From assembly GCF_000718255.1 (NCBI RefSeq), contig NZ_JOFJ01000009.1:62001-126000 (forward strand): 64,000 nt of DNA. The letters run 5' to 3'. The stretch is from Spirillospora albida (lineage in GTDB: Bacteria; Actinomycetota; Actinomycetes; Streptosporangiales; Streptosporangiaceae). The notes beneath the pieces were generated by a model. The model had not been told where the DNA came from, made no database searches, and was given only the letters and a program-made list of their open reading frames with translations. Shown in pieces: positions 17,605 to 25,336 of the stretch. Both the position numbers and the translations under genes were made by a program. Position 1 is the stretch's first letter. The number at the start of each line of letters is the position of its first letter.

Positions 17605-19383
17605 ATGACCGTGAGCACCTTCGCCGCATCGAGCATGCCCCCGGCCTTCCCGGAACGGGCCGCCTGGGGGACCGCGTCGTCCCTGCGCGCCTGGCAGCAG
17701 CAGGCGCTGGAGGCCTATTTCGGTCCGGACGGCCGGGCCCCGGGGCCACGCGACTTCCTCACCGTCGCGACGCCCGGCGCCGGTAAGACCACGTTCGCGC
17801 TGCGCCTCGCGCGCGAGCTGATGGACCGCCGGATCATCGCCGCGATCACGATCGTCTGCCCCACCGAGCACCTGAAGCGGCAGTGGGCGGAGTCCGCCGC
17901 CCGCGTCGGCATCAAGATCGACCCCGAGTACCAGAACGGCCAGGGGCCGGTCGGCAAGGAGTTCGACGGGATCGCGGTCACGTACGCGACGGTCGCGGCG
18001 CGCCCGGCGCTGCACCGCAACCGCACCGAGGCGCGCAAGACACTGGTGATCTTCGACGAGGTGCACCACGCGGGCGACGGGCTGTCGTGGGGCGACGCCG
18101 TCCGCGAGGCGTTCGAGCCCGCGGCGCGGCGGCTCGGGCTGTCGGGCACGCCGTTCCGCACCGACATCAACCCGATCCCGTTCGTCACCTACGAGGAGGG
18201 GCCGGACGGCATCCGGCGCAGCCGGGCCGACTACACCTACGGGTACGGGCCGGCGCTCGCGGACGGCGTCGTCCGCCCGGTGATCTTTCTGGCGTACGCG
18301 GGCGAGATGCGCTGGCGCACCCGGGCCGGGGACGAGATCACCGCGACCCTCGGCGAGCCCCTCACGCAGGACCAGACGGCGCAGGCGTGGCGGGCCGCGC
18401 TCGACCCCAAGGGCGACTGGATGGGGCAGGTCCTCGCCGCCGCCGACCGCCGGCTGACCGAGCTGCGCCGCGCGATCCCGGACGCGGGCGGCCTCGTCAT
18501 CGCGACCGACCACGAGGCGGCGCGCGCCTACGCGAAGATGCTGCGCGCCGTGACGGGGCAGGGCGCGGCGATCGTGCTGTCGGACGACCCGACCGCCTCG
18601 AAGAAGATCAAGCGGTTCGGCGAGTCCGACGACCGGTGGATGGTCGCCGTCCGCATGGTGTCGGAGGGCGTCGACATCCCCCGCCTGTGCGTCGGGGTGT
18701 ACGCCACGTCCACGAGCACGCCGCTGTTCTTCGCCCAGGCCATCGGGCGCTTCGTCCGTGCCCGCCGGCGCGGCGAGACCGCCTCGGTCTTCCTGCCGTC
18801 GGTCCCGACCCTGATGGGCCACGCGGCGGAGATGGAGGCCGAGCGCGACCACGTCCTCGACCGCCCGGTCCGCGAGGACGGGCTCGACGACGACCTCCTG
18901 GCCGAGGCCAACCGGCAGAAGGACACCCCCGACGCCGTGGGGGAGGAGCTCGCGTTCGAGACGGTCGAGGCGTCGGCGACGTTCGACCGCGTCCTGTACG
19001 ACGGCGGCGAGTTCGGCATGCAGGCGCTTCCCGGTTCCGCCGAGGAGGAGGAGTTCCTCGGCATCCCGGGGCTGCTGGAGCCGGAGCAGGTGACCGCGCT
19101 GCTGCGCAAGCGGCAGGCCGACCAGATCGCCGGGGAGCGCAAGCGCCAGAAGACCGGTGACCCCCGCGACGACCGCACCGCCGCCGAGAACGTCGCCGAT
19201 CTGCGCCGCGAGCTCCAGGGCCTCGTCGGGGCGTGGAACCACCGCACCGGTCAGCCGCACGGCGTCATCCACACGGAGCTGCGGCGCGCCTGCGGCGGCC
19301 CCGCCATCGCGCAGGCCAGTGCCGAGGACGTCCGCAAGCGCATCGCCAAGATCCGCGAATGGGCGGCCAAGCGCCGCTCCTGA
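17605..19383 (+). CDS. DEAD/DEAH-box (superfamily 2) helicase
   Basis: 592 residues. Q-motif-like WQQQALEAYF near residue 31, Walker A TPGAGKTTFA near 60, motif II FDEVHH near 155, SGTPFR (motif III/TxGx) near 183, and motif VI QAIGRFVRARR near 380. This is the ERCC3/UvrB-type SF2 arrangement often labelled DEAD/DEAH box helicase in actinobacteria. The C-terminal 200 residues are charged and predicted helical (RKRQADQIAGERKRQKTG). A DNA or RNA unwinding role in repair or restriction-like processes is inferred. It lies downstream of DUF3039, a pairing seen in related genomes. Confidence 0.88.
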   Translation: MTVSTFAASSMPPAFPERAAWGTASSLRAWQQQALEAYFGPDGRAPGPRDFLTVATPGAGKTTFALRLARELMDRRIIAAITIVCPTEHLKRQWAESAARVGIKIDPEYQNGQGPVGKEFDGIAVTYATVAARPALHRNRTEARKTLVIFDEVHHAGDGLSWGDAVREAFEPAARRLGLSGTPFRTDINPIPFVTYEEGPDGIRRSRADYTYGYGPALADGVVRPVIFLAYAGEMRWRTRAGDEITATLGEPLTQDQTAQAWRAALDPKGDWMGQVLAAADRRLTELRRAIPDAGGLVIATDHEAARAYAKMLRAVTGQGAAIVLSDDPTASKKIKRFGESDDRWMVAVRMVSEGVDIPRLCVGVYATSTSTPLFFAQAIGRFVRARRRGETASVFLPSVPTLMGHAAEMEAERDHVLDRPVREDGLDDDLLAEANRQKDTPDAVGEELAFETVEASATFDRVLYDGGEFGMQALPGSAEEEEFLGIPGLLEPEQVTALLRKRQADQIAGERKRQKTGDPRDDRTAAENVADLRRELQGLVGAWNHRTGQPHGVIHTELRRACGGPAIAQASAEDVRKRIAKIREWAAKRRS

Positions 19384-19448
19384 CCGCCCCTCCCCGCCTC
19401 CCGCGAGCGGATCCGGCGCGCGCGGCGTGTCGGTGCCGCGGTCGGGGG

Positions 19449-19967
19449 TCACGCGGGGGTGGGGAGGGCCAGTTCGCGCAGGATCCGGTCGGTGATCTCG
19501 TCCGGGGTGCCCGCCACGGACACGGTGAGGACGTCCTCGCCGGGGGCCGGGGGTTCCAGGGTCGCCAGCTGGCTCTCCAGGAGGGCCGGGTCGAAGAAGT
19601 GACCGGAGCGGGCCTGGATGCGGGCGGCCAAGAGCTCGGGGTCGCCGTCCAAGAGGACGATCCGGATCCCGTCGCGGCCGTGCGTCAGCCGGGCGCGGTA
19701 GGCCCGTTTCAGGGCGGAGCACGTGACGACGCCCGGACGGCCGGTCGCCAGGCGGTCGTCGGCCCAGGCGGCGATGGCGTCCAGCCAGGGGCCGCGGTCG
19801 GCGTCGGTCAGCGGGGTGCCCGCCCGCATCTTGGCGACGTTGGCGGGCGAATGGAAGTCGTCCGCCTCGGCGTAGTCCCAGCCGAGGCGGTGGGCGAGGA
19901 GGCGTCCGACGGTGGTCTTGCCGCTGCCGGAGACCCCGGCGACGAGGACGATCTCCGGTGCGCTCAC
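19449..19967 (-). CDS. gntK: gluconokinase
   Basis: 172 residues, full length. It phosphorylates gluconate to 6-phosphogluconate for the pentose phosphate pathway. P-loop GVSGSGKTT at 11-19, substrate region EADDFHSPANVAKM, CSALKRAYR and the lid motif RSGHFFDPALLESQ are all typical of GntK. Its start overlaps the stop of pncA by 4 bases (ATGA), so the two are translationally coupled despite unrelated pathways. No gluconate permease is visible nearby. Confidence 0.92.
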   Translation of the reverse strand: MSAPEIVLVAGVSGSGKTTVGRLLAHRLGWDYAEADDFHSPANVAKMRAGTPLTDADRGPWLDAIAAWADDRLATGRPGVVTCSALKRAYRARLTHGRDGIRIVLLDGDPELLAARIQARSGHFFDPALLESQLATLEPPAPGEDVLTVSVAGTPDEITDRILRELALPTPA

Positions 19968-20545
19968 GCGCCCACGACCGGGGCGCCGGTGAGGCGGACG
20001 CCCTCCGCGTCGAGCTCGGCCAGGGCGCGGTCGACGGTCGCCTTGCTCACCCCCGCGGTGAGGTCGAGGAGGACGGTGGTCGCCAGCCCGGCGCGGACGG
20101 CGTCCACGGCGGTCGCCCGGACGCAGTGGTCGGTGGCGATGCCGACGATGTCCACGGTGTCGACGCCCCGGGCGCCCAGCCAGTCGGCGAGCGGGACGTC
20201 GTCGTCCGAGACGCCCTCGAAGCCGCTGTAGGCGGCGCTCTCGCGGCCCTTGCTGAAGACGGTCTCGATCGGCGCGAGGACGAGGTTGGGGTGGAAGTCG
20301 GCGCCGGGGGTGCCGATCACGCAGTGCGGCGGCCAGGTGTCGACGAAGTCGGGGGCCTCGGCGAAGTGGTCGCCGGGGTCGAGGTGGAAGTCGCGTGTCG
20401 CGACGATGTGCGCGTAGTCGGATTCGTGCCCGGCCACGTGGCCGGAGATGGCGGTGGCGATGTCCGCGCCGCCGCCGACGGCGAGCGACCCGCCCTCGCA
20501 GAAGTCGTTCTGCACGTCCACGATGATCAGAGCCTTCTTGCCCAT
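19964..20545 (-). CDS. pncA: nicotinamidase (isochorismatase fold)
   Basis: 193 residues. It hydrolyses nicotinamide to nicotinate in NAD salvage. Catalytic Asp in IIVDVQNDF, metal ligands in TRDFHLDPGDHF, Lys in FSKGRE, the cis-peptide/oxyanion region and catalytic Cys in IATDHCVRATA are all present. It lies 87 bases downstream of pncB on the same strand, so nicotinamide deamidation and nicotinate ribosylation are probably expressed together. Confidence 0.93.
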   Translation of the reverse strand: MGKKALIIVDVQNDFCEGGSLAVGGGADIATAISGHVAGHESDYAHIVATRDFHLDPGDHFAEAPDFVDTWPPHCVIGTPGADFHPNLVLAPIETVFSKGRESAAYSGFEGVSDDDVPLADWLGARGVDTVDIVGIATDHCVRATAVDAVRAGLATTVLLDLTAGVSKATVDRALAELDAEGVRLTGAPVVGA

Positions 20546-20632
20546 GACCGCTCCTCTGCCCGGTGCCTCATCCGGTTGTCCCCCGACATGGGGAACGCTA
20601 TCCCAGCCTTTTCCGATCGAGGCGCGGGCGGA

Positions 20633-21958
20633 TCACGGGCGCGGGCCGCCCTCGGTGAACTCCGTCGGGATCGCCGGTTCGCCACGGGAGAGCTGATGGG
20701 CCGTCGGCGGGAGCTCGTCGAGCGCGCGGGCGTGCCGGTCGCGCGCCGCCCGAAGGGGCTCGCGGCCGACGATCTCGCCGTTCTCCACCAGGGGGACCTG
20801 GAGGACGCGGTCGCGGGCGCCGGAGGCCGGCTCGCCCGTGCAGATCTCTTCGGTGCGGGCGGTGCCGTGGCCGTCGATGCGGCGGACGGCGGTCTTGCGG
20901 CCGCCCCGGGTCGGCTTGCCCGTGGAGCGTTTGGCGACCGCGCGCATCGGGGCGTCCGGTTCCGGGCCGTCCGAGCGCGCGACGAGCTTGTAGACGAGGG
21001 AGGCGGTCGGGGCGCCGGACCCGGTGACCAGGGACGTGCCGACGCCGTAGCCGTCGACGGGGGTGGCGGCGAGGGCCGCGATGCCGTACTCGTCGAGGTC
21101 GCCGGTCACCACGATGCGGGTGCCGGTGGCGCCGAGGGAGTCGAGGAGCGCGCGCGTCTCGGTCGCGACGGTGCCGAGGTCGCCGCTGTCGATCCGGACG
21201 GCGCCGAGGGACGTGCCGGCGAGCTCCACCGCCGTCCGCACCGCCCGCTCCACGTCGTAGGTGTCGACGAGGAGCGTCGTCGAGGCGCCGAGGGACGCGA
21301 GCTGCGCCTCGAACGCGTGCCGTTCGCTGTCGTGCAGCAGCGTGAACGCGTGGGCGCTGGTCCCGGCCGTCGGGACGCCGTAGCGGCGGCCGGCCTGGAG
21401 GTTGGACGTGGTGGTGAAGCCCGCGATGTAGGCGGCGCGGGCCGCGGCGACGGCGGCCTCCTCGTGGGTGCGGCGCGACCCCATCTCGATGATCGGACGG
21501 TCCTGCGCGGCCCGCACCATCCTGGACGCGGCGGACGCGATGGCGCAGTCGTGGTTCAGGACCGACAGGACCAGCGTCTCCAGCAGCACCGCCTCGGCGA
21601 ACGTCCCCTCGACGGTGAGGACGGGGGAGTCGGGGAAGTAGCACTCGCCCTCGGCGTAGCCCCGGACGCTCCCGGTGAACCGGTACGTCTCCAGCCACCG
21701 CGCGGTCGGCTCGTCCACGATGCCGTTCGCGGTGAGGAACTCCAGCTCCGCCGCGTCGAACCGGAACGCCTCGATCGCGTCGAGGAGCCGGCCCGTCCCG
21801 GCCACGACGCCGTAGCGGCGGCCGGCGGGCAGGCTGCGGGCGAACACCTCGAAGACCGCGCGGCGCTCCGCGGTGCCGCTGCGCAGCGCGGCCTGGAGCA
21901 TGGTCAGTTCGTAGCGGTCGGTCCGCAGTGCCGTGCCGTCGAGGTCCACGAGTGGCAC
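20633..21958 (-). CDS. pncB: nicotinate phosphoribosyltransferase
   Basis: 441 residues from GTG 21958; GGGGGC lies six bases upstream, and an ATG at 21982 is an alternative. It makes nicotinate mononucleotide from nicotinate and PRPP. Landmarks are TDRYELTMLQAAL at the N-terminus, the MGSRRTHEEAAV substrate loop, DTYDVERAV and the RIDSGDLG phosphate-binding motif. The C-terminal part has GVGTSLVTG and RSTGKPTRGGRKT. The gene is divergent from clpS, as in mycobacteria (Rv1330c/Rv1331). Confidence 0.93.
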   Translation of the reverse strand: MPLVDLDGTALRTDRYELTMLQAALRSGTAERRAVFEVFARSLPAGRRYGVVAGTGRLLDAIEAFRFDAAELEFLTANGIVDEPTARWLETYRFTGSVRGYAEGECYFPDSPVLTVEGTFAEAVLLETLVLSVLNHDCAIASAASRMVRAAQDRPIIEMGSRRTHEEAAVAAARAAYIAGFTTTSNLQAGRRYGVPTAGTSAHAFTLLHDSERHAFEAQLASLGASTTLLVDTYDVERAVRTAVELAGTSLGAVRIDSGDLGTVATETRALLDSLGATGTRIVVTGDLDEYGIAALAATPVDGYGVGTSLVTGSGAPTASLVYKLVARSDGPEPDAPMRAVAKRSTGKPTRGGRKTAVRRIDGHGTARTEEICTGEPASGARDRVLQVPLVENGEIVGREPLRAARDRHARALDELPPTAHQLSRGEPAIPTEFTEGGPRP

Positions 21959-22090
21959 CCTAAGCCCCCGTGTGTGCACCATGGATGTGCAGGCCACCGC
22001 ATGCGTCCTCCGGGGGCGGTGGCGACGACGGGGAGAGGGGAGATCGTCGCGGATGTTCACGCGTGAGAGCGGCGGGGAGGGGGCGCGGCG

Positions 22091-22387
22091 ATGAGCACCG
22101 CCCCCGCGCCGGTCGAGCTCGACCGGCCGGACATCGAGCATGATCTGGGCGCCGACCGGCCCTGGCTGGCGATCGTCTGGAACGACCCGATCAACCTCAT
22201 GTCGTACGTCACGTTCGTGTTCCAGACGGTGTTCGGCTATCCCAAGACGAAGGCCGAGAAGCTGATGCTGGACGTCCACCACAAGGGTCGTGCCGTCGTC
22301 GCGAACGGGACCCGTGAGGAGATGGAGCGCGACGTGGAGATCCTGCACTCCTACGGGCTGTGGGCGACCGTGAAGCGGGACGACTGA
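22091..22387 (+). CDS. clpS: ATP-dependent Clp protease adaptor ClpS
   Basis: 98 residues. ClpS binds destabilising N-terminal residues and delivers N-degron substrates to ClpC/ClpP. The core shows WLAIVWNDPINLMSYVTFVF (NDP hinge), GYPKTKAEKLMLDVH and GRAVVANGTREEMERD, covering the N-end-rule pocket. The ribosome site GGGGAGG precedes the ATG. Its stop overlaps the DUF2017 start (TGATG), so the two are coupled. First gene of the conserved plus-strand cluster. Confidence 0.95.
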   Translation: MSTAPAPVELDRPDIEHDLGADRPWLAIVWNDPINLMSYVTFVFQTVFGYPKTKAEKLMLDVHHKGRAVVANGTREEMERDVEILHSYGLWATVKRDD

Positions 22388-22947
22388 TGAGCCGGGTGCG
22401 CAGGACGCCGGACGGCGTCGCGGTGGAGCTGGAGGCGGCGGAGGCGTCGCTCGTCCGGACGCTCATGGAGCAGCTGATCGAGCTGCTCGGGGAGACGCCG
22501 GGCGCCGGCGGGGAGCTCGCCTCGGTGGGCATCGCCGAGGACGCCGCCCTGCCGGACGATCCCGTCCTGGCGCGGCTGTTCCCGGACGCGTACCGCGACG
22601 ACGGCGAGGCGGCGGGGGAGTTCCGCCGGTACACCGAGATCGGGCTGCGGGACGGCAAGCGCGACGCCGCGAACGCCGTGCTGTCCTCCCTGAAGGCGGG
22701 CGCGGCGCACGAGGACGCGGCGCCGGGCGGTGGCGATGCCGAGGTCCTGCTGACGCCGGACGAGGCGCAGGCGTGGCTGCGGGCGGTGAACGATCTTCGG
22801 CTGGCGCTCGGCACCCGCCTCGACATCGGCGAGGAGTGGTACGAGGAGCTGGACGACCTCGATCCGCGCGACCCGCGGCTGCCGATGTTCGCGGCGTACG
22901 ACTGGCTGACGATGCTGCAGGAGAGCCTCGTGCGCGCCGTCTGGTGA
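22387..22947 (+). CDS. DUF2017 protein
   Basis: 186 residues from ATG 22387, which overlaps the clpS stop. It is the counterpart of mycobacterial Rv1332 by position and pattern: ELEAAEASLVRTLMEQLIELL near the start, DPVLARLFPDAYRDD in the middle and LRLALGTRLDI plus YDWLTMLQESLV at the end. The fold is all-helical. The function is unknown, and the tight link with clpS suggests a role in regulated proteolysis. Confidence 0.9.
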   Translation: MSRVRRTPDGVAVELEAAEASLVRTLMEQLIELLGETPGAGGELASVGIAEDAALPDDPVLARLFPDAYRDDGEAAGEFRRYTEIGLRDGKRDAANAVLSSLKAGAAHEDAAPGGGDAEVLLTPDEAQAWLRAVNDLRLALGTRLDIGEEWYEELDDLDPRDPRLPMFAAYDWLTMLQESLVRAVW

Positions 22948-23067
22948 CGCGGCCGGACTCGGCCATGGGCGATATCACGCATCGTCCGGATTTCAGTGCA
23001 TTGCGTGGTGTTAGCTGCTCCCAGGGGACATCGGTGCCCGCCCCGCGGGCCGACCTGGGAGGCTGCC

Positions 23068-23139
23068 ATGTCCGCTCCGGGCATCGCCCAGAAGGCCGCC
23101 GGCGGGTCCGGTGCGGTGGCCGGGGAGGGCTCTGCCTGA
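23068..23139 (+). CDS. candidate micro-ORF, 23 codons
   Basis: MSAPGIAQKAAGGSGAVAGE followed by GSA. ATG 23068 is preceded at five bases by GGGAGG, a strong ribosome site, and the stop is one base from the GTG of the next micro-ORF. It lies in the otherwise empty gap between DUF2017 and the MEDS-ATPase gene. The ribosome site and coupling argue for translation. There is no recognisable domain, and chance cannot be excluded in such GC-rich DNA. Confidence 0.35.
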   Translation: MSAPGIAQKAAGGSGAVAGEGSA

Positions 23140-23140
23140 C

Positions 23141-23278
23141 GTGCCTCCTGACGTGCCGCCCGACGCGCCGGGGCGGAGCGCTGTGCCGTCCGGATACCGG
23201 TTGGTACGTTGGGCGGACCGGAATGCCGGGATTCGCCGTGGAGTGGCGGCCGCCCCACGGGATCAGGAGGCGCCATGA
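23141..23278 (+). CDS. candidate micro-ORF, 45 codons
   Basis: GTG 23141 begins one base after the preceding micro-ORF stop and the frame ends at TGA 23276-23278, overlapping the ATG of the next one (ATGA). The peptide begins VPPDVPPDAPGRS, contains YRLVRWADRNAG and ends PRDQEAP. It has no own strong ribosome site; reinitiation would be needed. No domain recognised. Its main support is the exact coupling on both sides. Confidence 0.3.
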   Translation: MPPDVPPDAPGRSAVPSGYRLVRWADRNAGIRRGVAAAPRDQEAP

Positions 23279-23355
23279 GCGGCGATCGGCCCAGCATGGC
23301 CGGTGCCCCGCGCCCCGGCGCGTTCCCCGGCACCGTCCGGGAGAGCGTCCGATGA
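23275..23355 (+). CDS. candidate leader peptide, 26 codons, coupled to the MEDS-ATPase gene
   Basis: ATG 23275 follows a perfect AGGAGG by four bases, and its TGA (23353-23355) overlaps the ATG of the MEDS-ATPase gene (ATGA). The peptide starts MSGDRPSMAGAPRPG and ends VRESVR. The ribosome site here is much stronger than that of the larger gene, so translation of this ORF probably feeds ribosomes into the downstream gene. It has no known homolog that I recognise. Confidence 0.5.
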   Translation: MSGDRPSMAGAPRPGAFPGTVRESVR

Positions 23356-24365
23356 GGTCGAAGGGGTCCACGGGGGAGGGGCTCACCAAGGGCGGGGCCG
23401 CGACGCGCGGCCTGATCCACCGGGCGCTCGTCTACGGGTCGGAGCGCGACTTCGCCGAGACGGTCGTGCCGTGCCTGCGGGAGGGACGGCGGGCGGGCGA
23501 CGCCCTCGTGGCCATCGTCGCGCCGGAGCGGGCGGACCTGCTGCGCGCGGAGCTGGACCCCGGGACCGCTCGGGCGATCGAGTTCATCGACGCGGCGGAG
23601 TGGTTCACCGGTCCGATGGCCACGCTCGCGGCCTACTACGACCGGACGCGGGAGCAGTGGTGGCCGCGCGGCCGGCTGCTCCTGCTCGCCGAGCCGCCCT
23701 GGGCGGGGCGGTCGCCGCTGGAGATCCGCGAGTGGCACCGCCACGAGTCGCTGCTGAACGCGGCGTTCGCGGGCAGCCCGTCCACCTTCCTGTGCGCGTA
23801 CGACGCGCGGCTGCCCGGGGCCGTCCTGGACGAGGTGCCCCGCACCCACCCGGAGCTGTCAGGGCCGCGCGGCTCTACGCCGAGCGGCCGGTTCACCGAT
23901 CCGGCCGGCTACTACGCCGAGTGCAACGCGGAGCCGCTGGCGCCGCCGCCCGCGCACGCGGCCGAGCGCGGCTTCACGAGCGGCGGGCTGCCCGGCCTGC
24001 GGGCGTTCCTGCAGGCCGAGGCGGTGCGCCTCGGGCTGCCCGAGCAGCGGTCGCTGTCGTTCGTGCTGGCCGTGAACGAGGTCGCCACCAACATCATCCG
24101 GGAGGGCGGCGGGCAGGGCCGGCTGTGGGTGTGGGCCGCCGGCGGCGAGCTGGTCTGCGACGTCGTCGACCCGCTCAGCGCGCTGAGCGACCGGTTCCTC
24201 GGCTACGCGCCGCCGACCGGGCCGCGCCGCGGCGAGGCGGCGATGTGGGCGGTGCGGCGGCTCTGCCACATCGTGGAGATCCGGTCCGGCGCGTCGGGGA
24301 CGGTGATCCGGATGCACGTCCCGCTCGCCGCACCCCTGGCCGGAGGGCCGGGCGGGCGGCGGTAG
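23352..24365 (+). CDS. MEDS-domain anti-sigma regulatory protein with HATPase domain (RsbA-like)
   Basis: 337 residues from ATG 23352. Residues 18-180 form a MEDS sensory domain (HRALVYGSERDFAETVVPCL, FIDAAEWFTGPMATL). Residues 225-330 are a serine-kinase-like ATPase domain with N-box VNEVATNIIREG. The G1 box reads VVDPLSAL, lacking the usual Gly, which may weaken ATP binding. Proteins of this type bind and inhibit partner switches or sigma factors in response to a signal sensed by MEDS. It sits inside the mec/cysO cluster, where mycobacteria have a different gene, and has no STAS or sigma partner beside it. Confidence 0.82.
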   Translation: MRSKGSTGEGLTKGGAATRGLIHRALVYGSERDFAETVVPCLREGRRAGDALVAIVAPERADLLRAELDPGTARAIEFIDAAEWFTGPMATLAAYYDRTREQWWPRGRLLLLAEPPWAGRSPLEIREWHRHESLLNAAFAGSPSTFLCAYDARLPGAVLDEVPRTHPELSGPRGSTPSGRFTDPAGYYAECNAEPLAPPPAHAAERGFTSGGLPGLRAFLQAEAVRLGLPEQRSLSFVLAVNEVATNIIREGGGQGRLWVWAAGGELVCDVVDPLSALSDRFLGYAPPTGPRRGEAAMWAVRRLCHIVEIRSGASGTVIRMHVPLAAPLAGGPGGRR

Positions 24366-24375
24366 CCTTCCCGTC

Positions 24376-24792
24376 ATGCTGACGATCGAGCGTGCACTGG
24401 TAGACCAGATCGTCGCGCATGCGCGCGCCGACCATCCCGACGAGGCCTGCGGCATCGTGGCCGGGCCGGCCGGCTCGGACCGGCCCGTCCGGTTCGTCGC
24501 GATGATGAACGCCGCGCGGTCTCCCACGTTCTACGAGTTCGACTCGATGGAGCAGCTCAAGCTGTGGAACGAGATGGACGACCGCGATGAGGAAGCCGTC
24601 GTGATCTACCACTCGCACACCGCCACGGAGGCGTACCCCTCCCGGACCGACATCGCCCTCGCGGCCGAGCCGGGCGCCCACTACGTGCTCGTCTCCACGC
24701 GTGACGAGGACGAGGTCGAGTTCCGCTCCTACCGGATCGTCGACGGCGTCGTGACGGAAGAAGAGGTCACCATCGTCGACTCGTACGCGTGA
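24376..24792 (+). CDS. mec: JAMM-domain peptidase Mec (CysO-cysteine peptidase)
   Basis: 138 residues. A zinc metallopeptidase of the Mov34/MPN+ group that in M. tuberculosis releases cysteine from CysO-cysteine. The JAMM motif is complete: upstream Glu in HPDEACGIVAG, then HSHTATEAYPSRTD. Its placement just before cysO and cysM supports the same reaction here. It starts 10 bases after the MEDS-ATPase gene, so it may be read from that transcript. Confidence 0.93.
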   Translation: MLTIERALVDQIVAHARADHPDEACGIVAGPAGSDRPVRFVAMMNAARSPTFYEFDSMEQLKLWNEMDDRDEEAVVIYHSHTATEAYPSRTDIALAAEPGAHYVLVSTRDEDEVEFRSYRIVDGVVTEEEVTIVDSYA

Positions 24793-24815
24793 GGCGCGCC
24801 GGATCGGGTGACAGG

Positions 24816-24821
24816 TAAACT
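24816..24821 (+). promoter_or_regulatory. possible -10 element (TAAACT) for a leaderless transcript
   Basis: TAAACT lies seven bases upstream of the ATG of the 39-codon ORF, the spacing expected when transcription starts at the start codon itself. The stretch is AT-rich against its surroundings. No -35 box is evident, which is acceptable for many actinobacterial promoters. If used, the small ORF would be translated from a leaderless mRNA. Confidence 0.4.
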
Positions 24822-24828
24822 GGGCGTC

Positions 24829-24948
24829 ATGGGCACGAACGGGCAGCGGACGGGCGCGCGGCGCCGGGTCCGCTCCGTCGTCGTGCCGCCCGTGCAGAGC
24901 TTCCTGTTCGGGCATTCGCGCGCCGAGGTCGTCTACGACTGTCGCTGA
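24829..24948 (+). CDS. 39-residue peptide ahead of cysO, possible cysteine-sensing leader
   Basis: The small ORF begins MGTNGQRTGARRRVRSVVV and continues through PPVQSFLFGHSRAEV, ending VVYDCR just before TGA. The penultimate codon is the only Cys codon. It fills the space between mec and cysO and is followed 28 bases later by a strong hairpin. It has a basic N-terminal half and an aromatic patch SFLFGH. Either a small protein of the cysteine pathway or an attenuator leader that stalls on low Cys-tRNA would fit. The first is a guess; the second follows the known cysteine-responsive short ORFs of mycobacteria. Confidence 0.55.
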   Translation: MGTNGQRTGARRRVRSVVVPPVQSFLFGHSRAEVVYDCR

Positions 24949-24976
24949 CGCGCCTGATCTTGCCTGGAATTCCCCC

Positions 24977-25011
24977 GCTCGCCGCCCGGTTGTGACCCGA
25001 GGGCGGCGAGC
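24977..25011 (+). promoter_or_regulatory. 11-bp stem-loop between the small ORF and cysO
   Basis: GCTCGCCGCCC (24977-24987) pairs perfectly with GGGCGGCGAGC (25001-25011) around a 13-base loop. There is no U-tract. It ends 27 bases before the cysO start, whose ribosome site AGAAGGAG follows the stem. It may act as a terminator/attenuator or as a processing site separating mec from cysO. Confidence 0.6.
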
Positions 25012-25038
25012 CCCTGTGAGCAGAAGGAGATCATCGCG

Positions 25039-25311
25039 ATGGCGATCGAGGTCCGGATCCCGACGATCCTGCGTAACCTCACCGGCGGCGACAAGGCCGT
25101 CGAGGGCAAGGGCGGCACGCTCGGTGAGCTGTTCGCCGACCTGGACGTCCGCCACCCCGGCCTGCGAGACCGGCTCGTGGACGACAAGGGCCTGCGCAAA
25201 TTCGTCAACGTCTACCTGAACGACGAGGACGTCCGCTTCCTCGCCGGGCTGGAGACCGAGGTCGCCGACGGCGACAACGTGACGATCCTGCCCGCCGTCG
25301 CCGGCGGCTGA
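25039..25311 (+). CDS. cysO: sulfur-carrier protein CysO (MoaD/ThiS family)
   Basis: 90 residues with a beta-grasp ubiquitin-like fold: VRIPTILRNLTGGDKAVE, GTLGELFADLDVRHPGL, and the exposed C-terminal VAGG, which is activated as a thiocarboxylate. It donates sulfide to CysM for cysteine synthesis. Downstream cysM begins 25 bases later. The gene order mec-cysO-cysM matches the mycobacterial pathway, apart from the extra small ORF. Confidence 0.95.
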   Translation: MAIEVRIPTILRNLTGGDKAVEGKGGTLGELFADLDVRHPGLRDRLVDDKGLRKFVNVYLNDEDVRFLAGLETEVADGDNVTILPAVAGG

Positions 25312-25336
25312 GACCGGCCTGGACTGGGACGAACCC

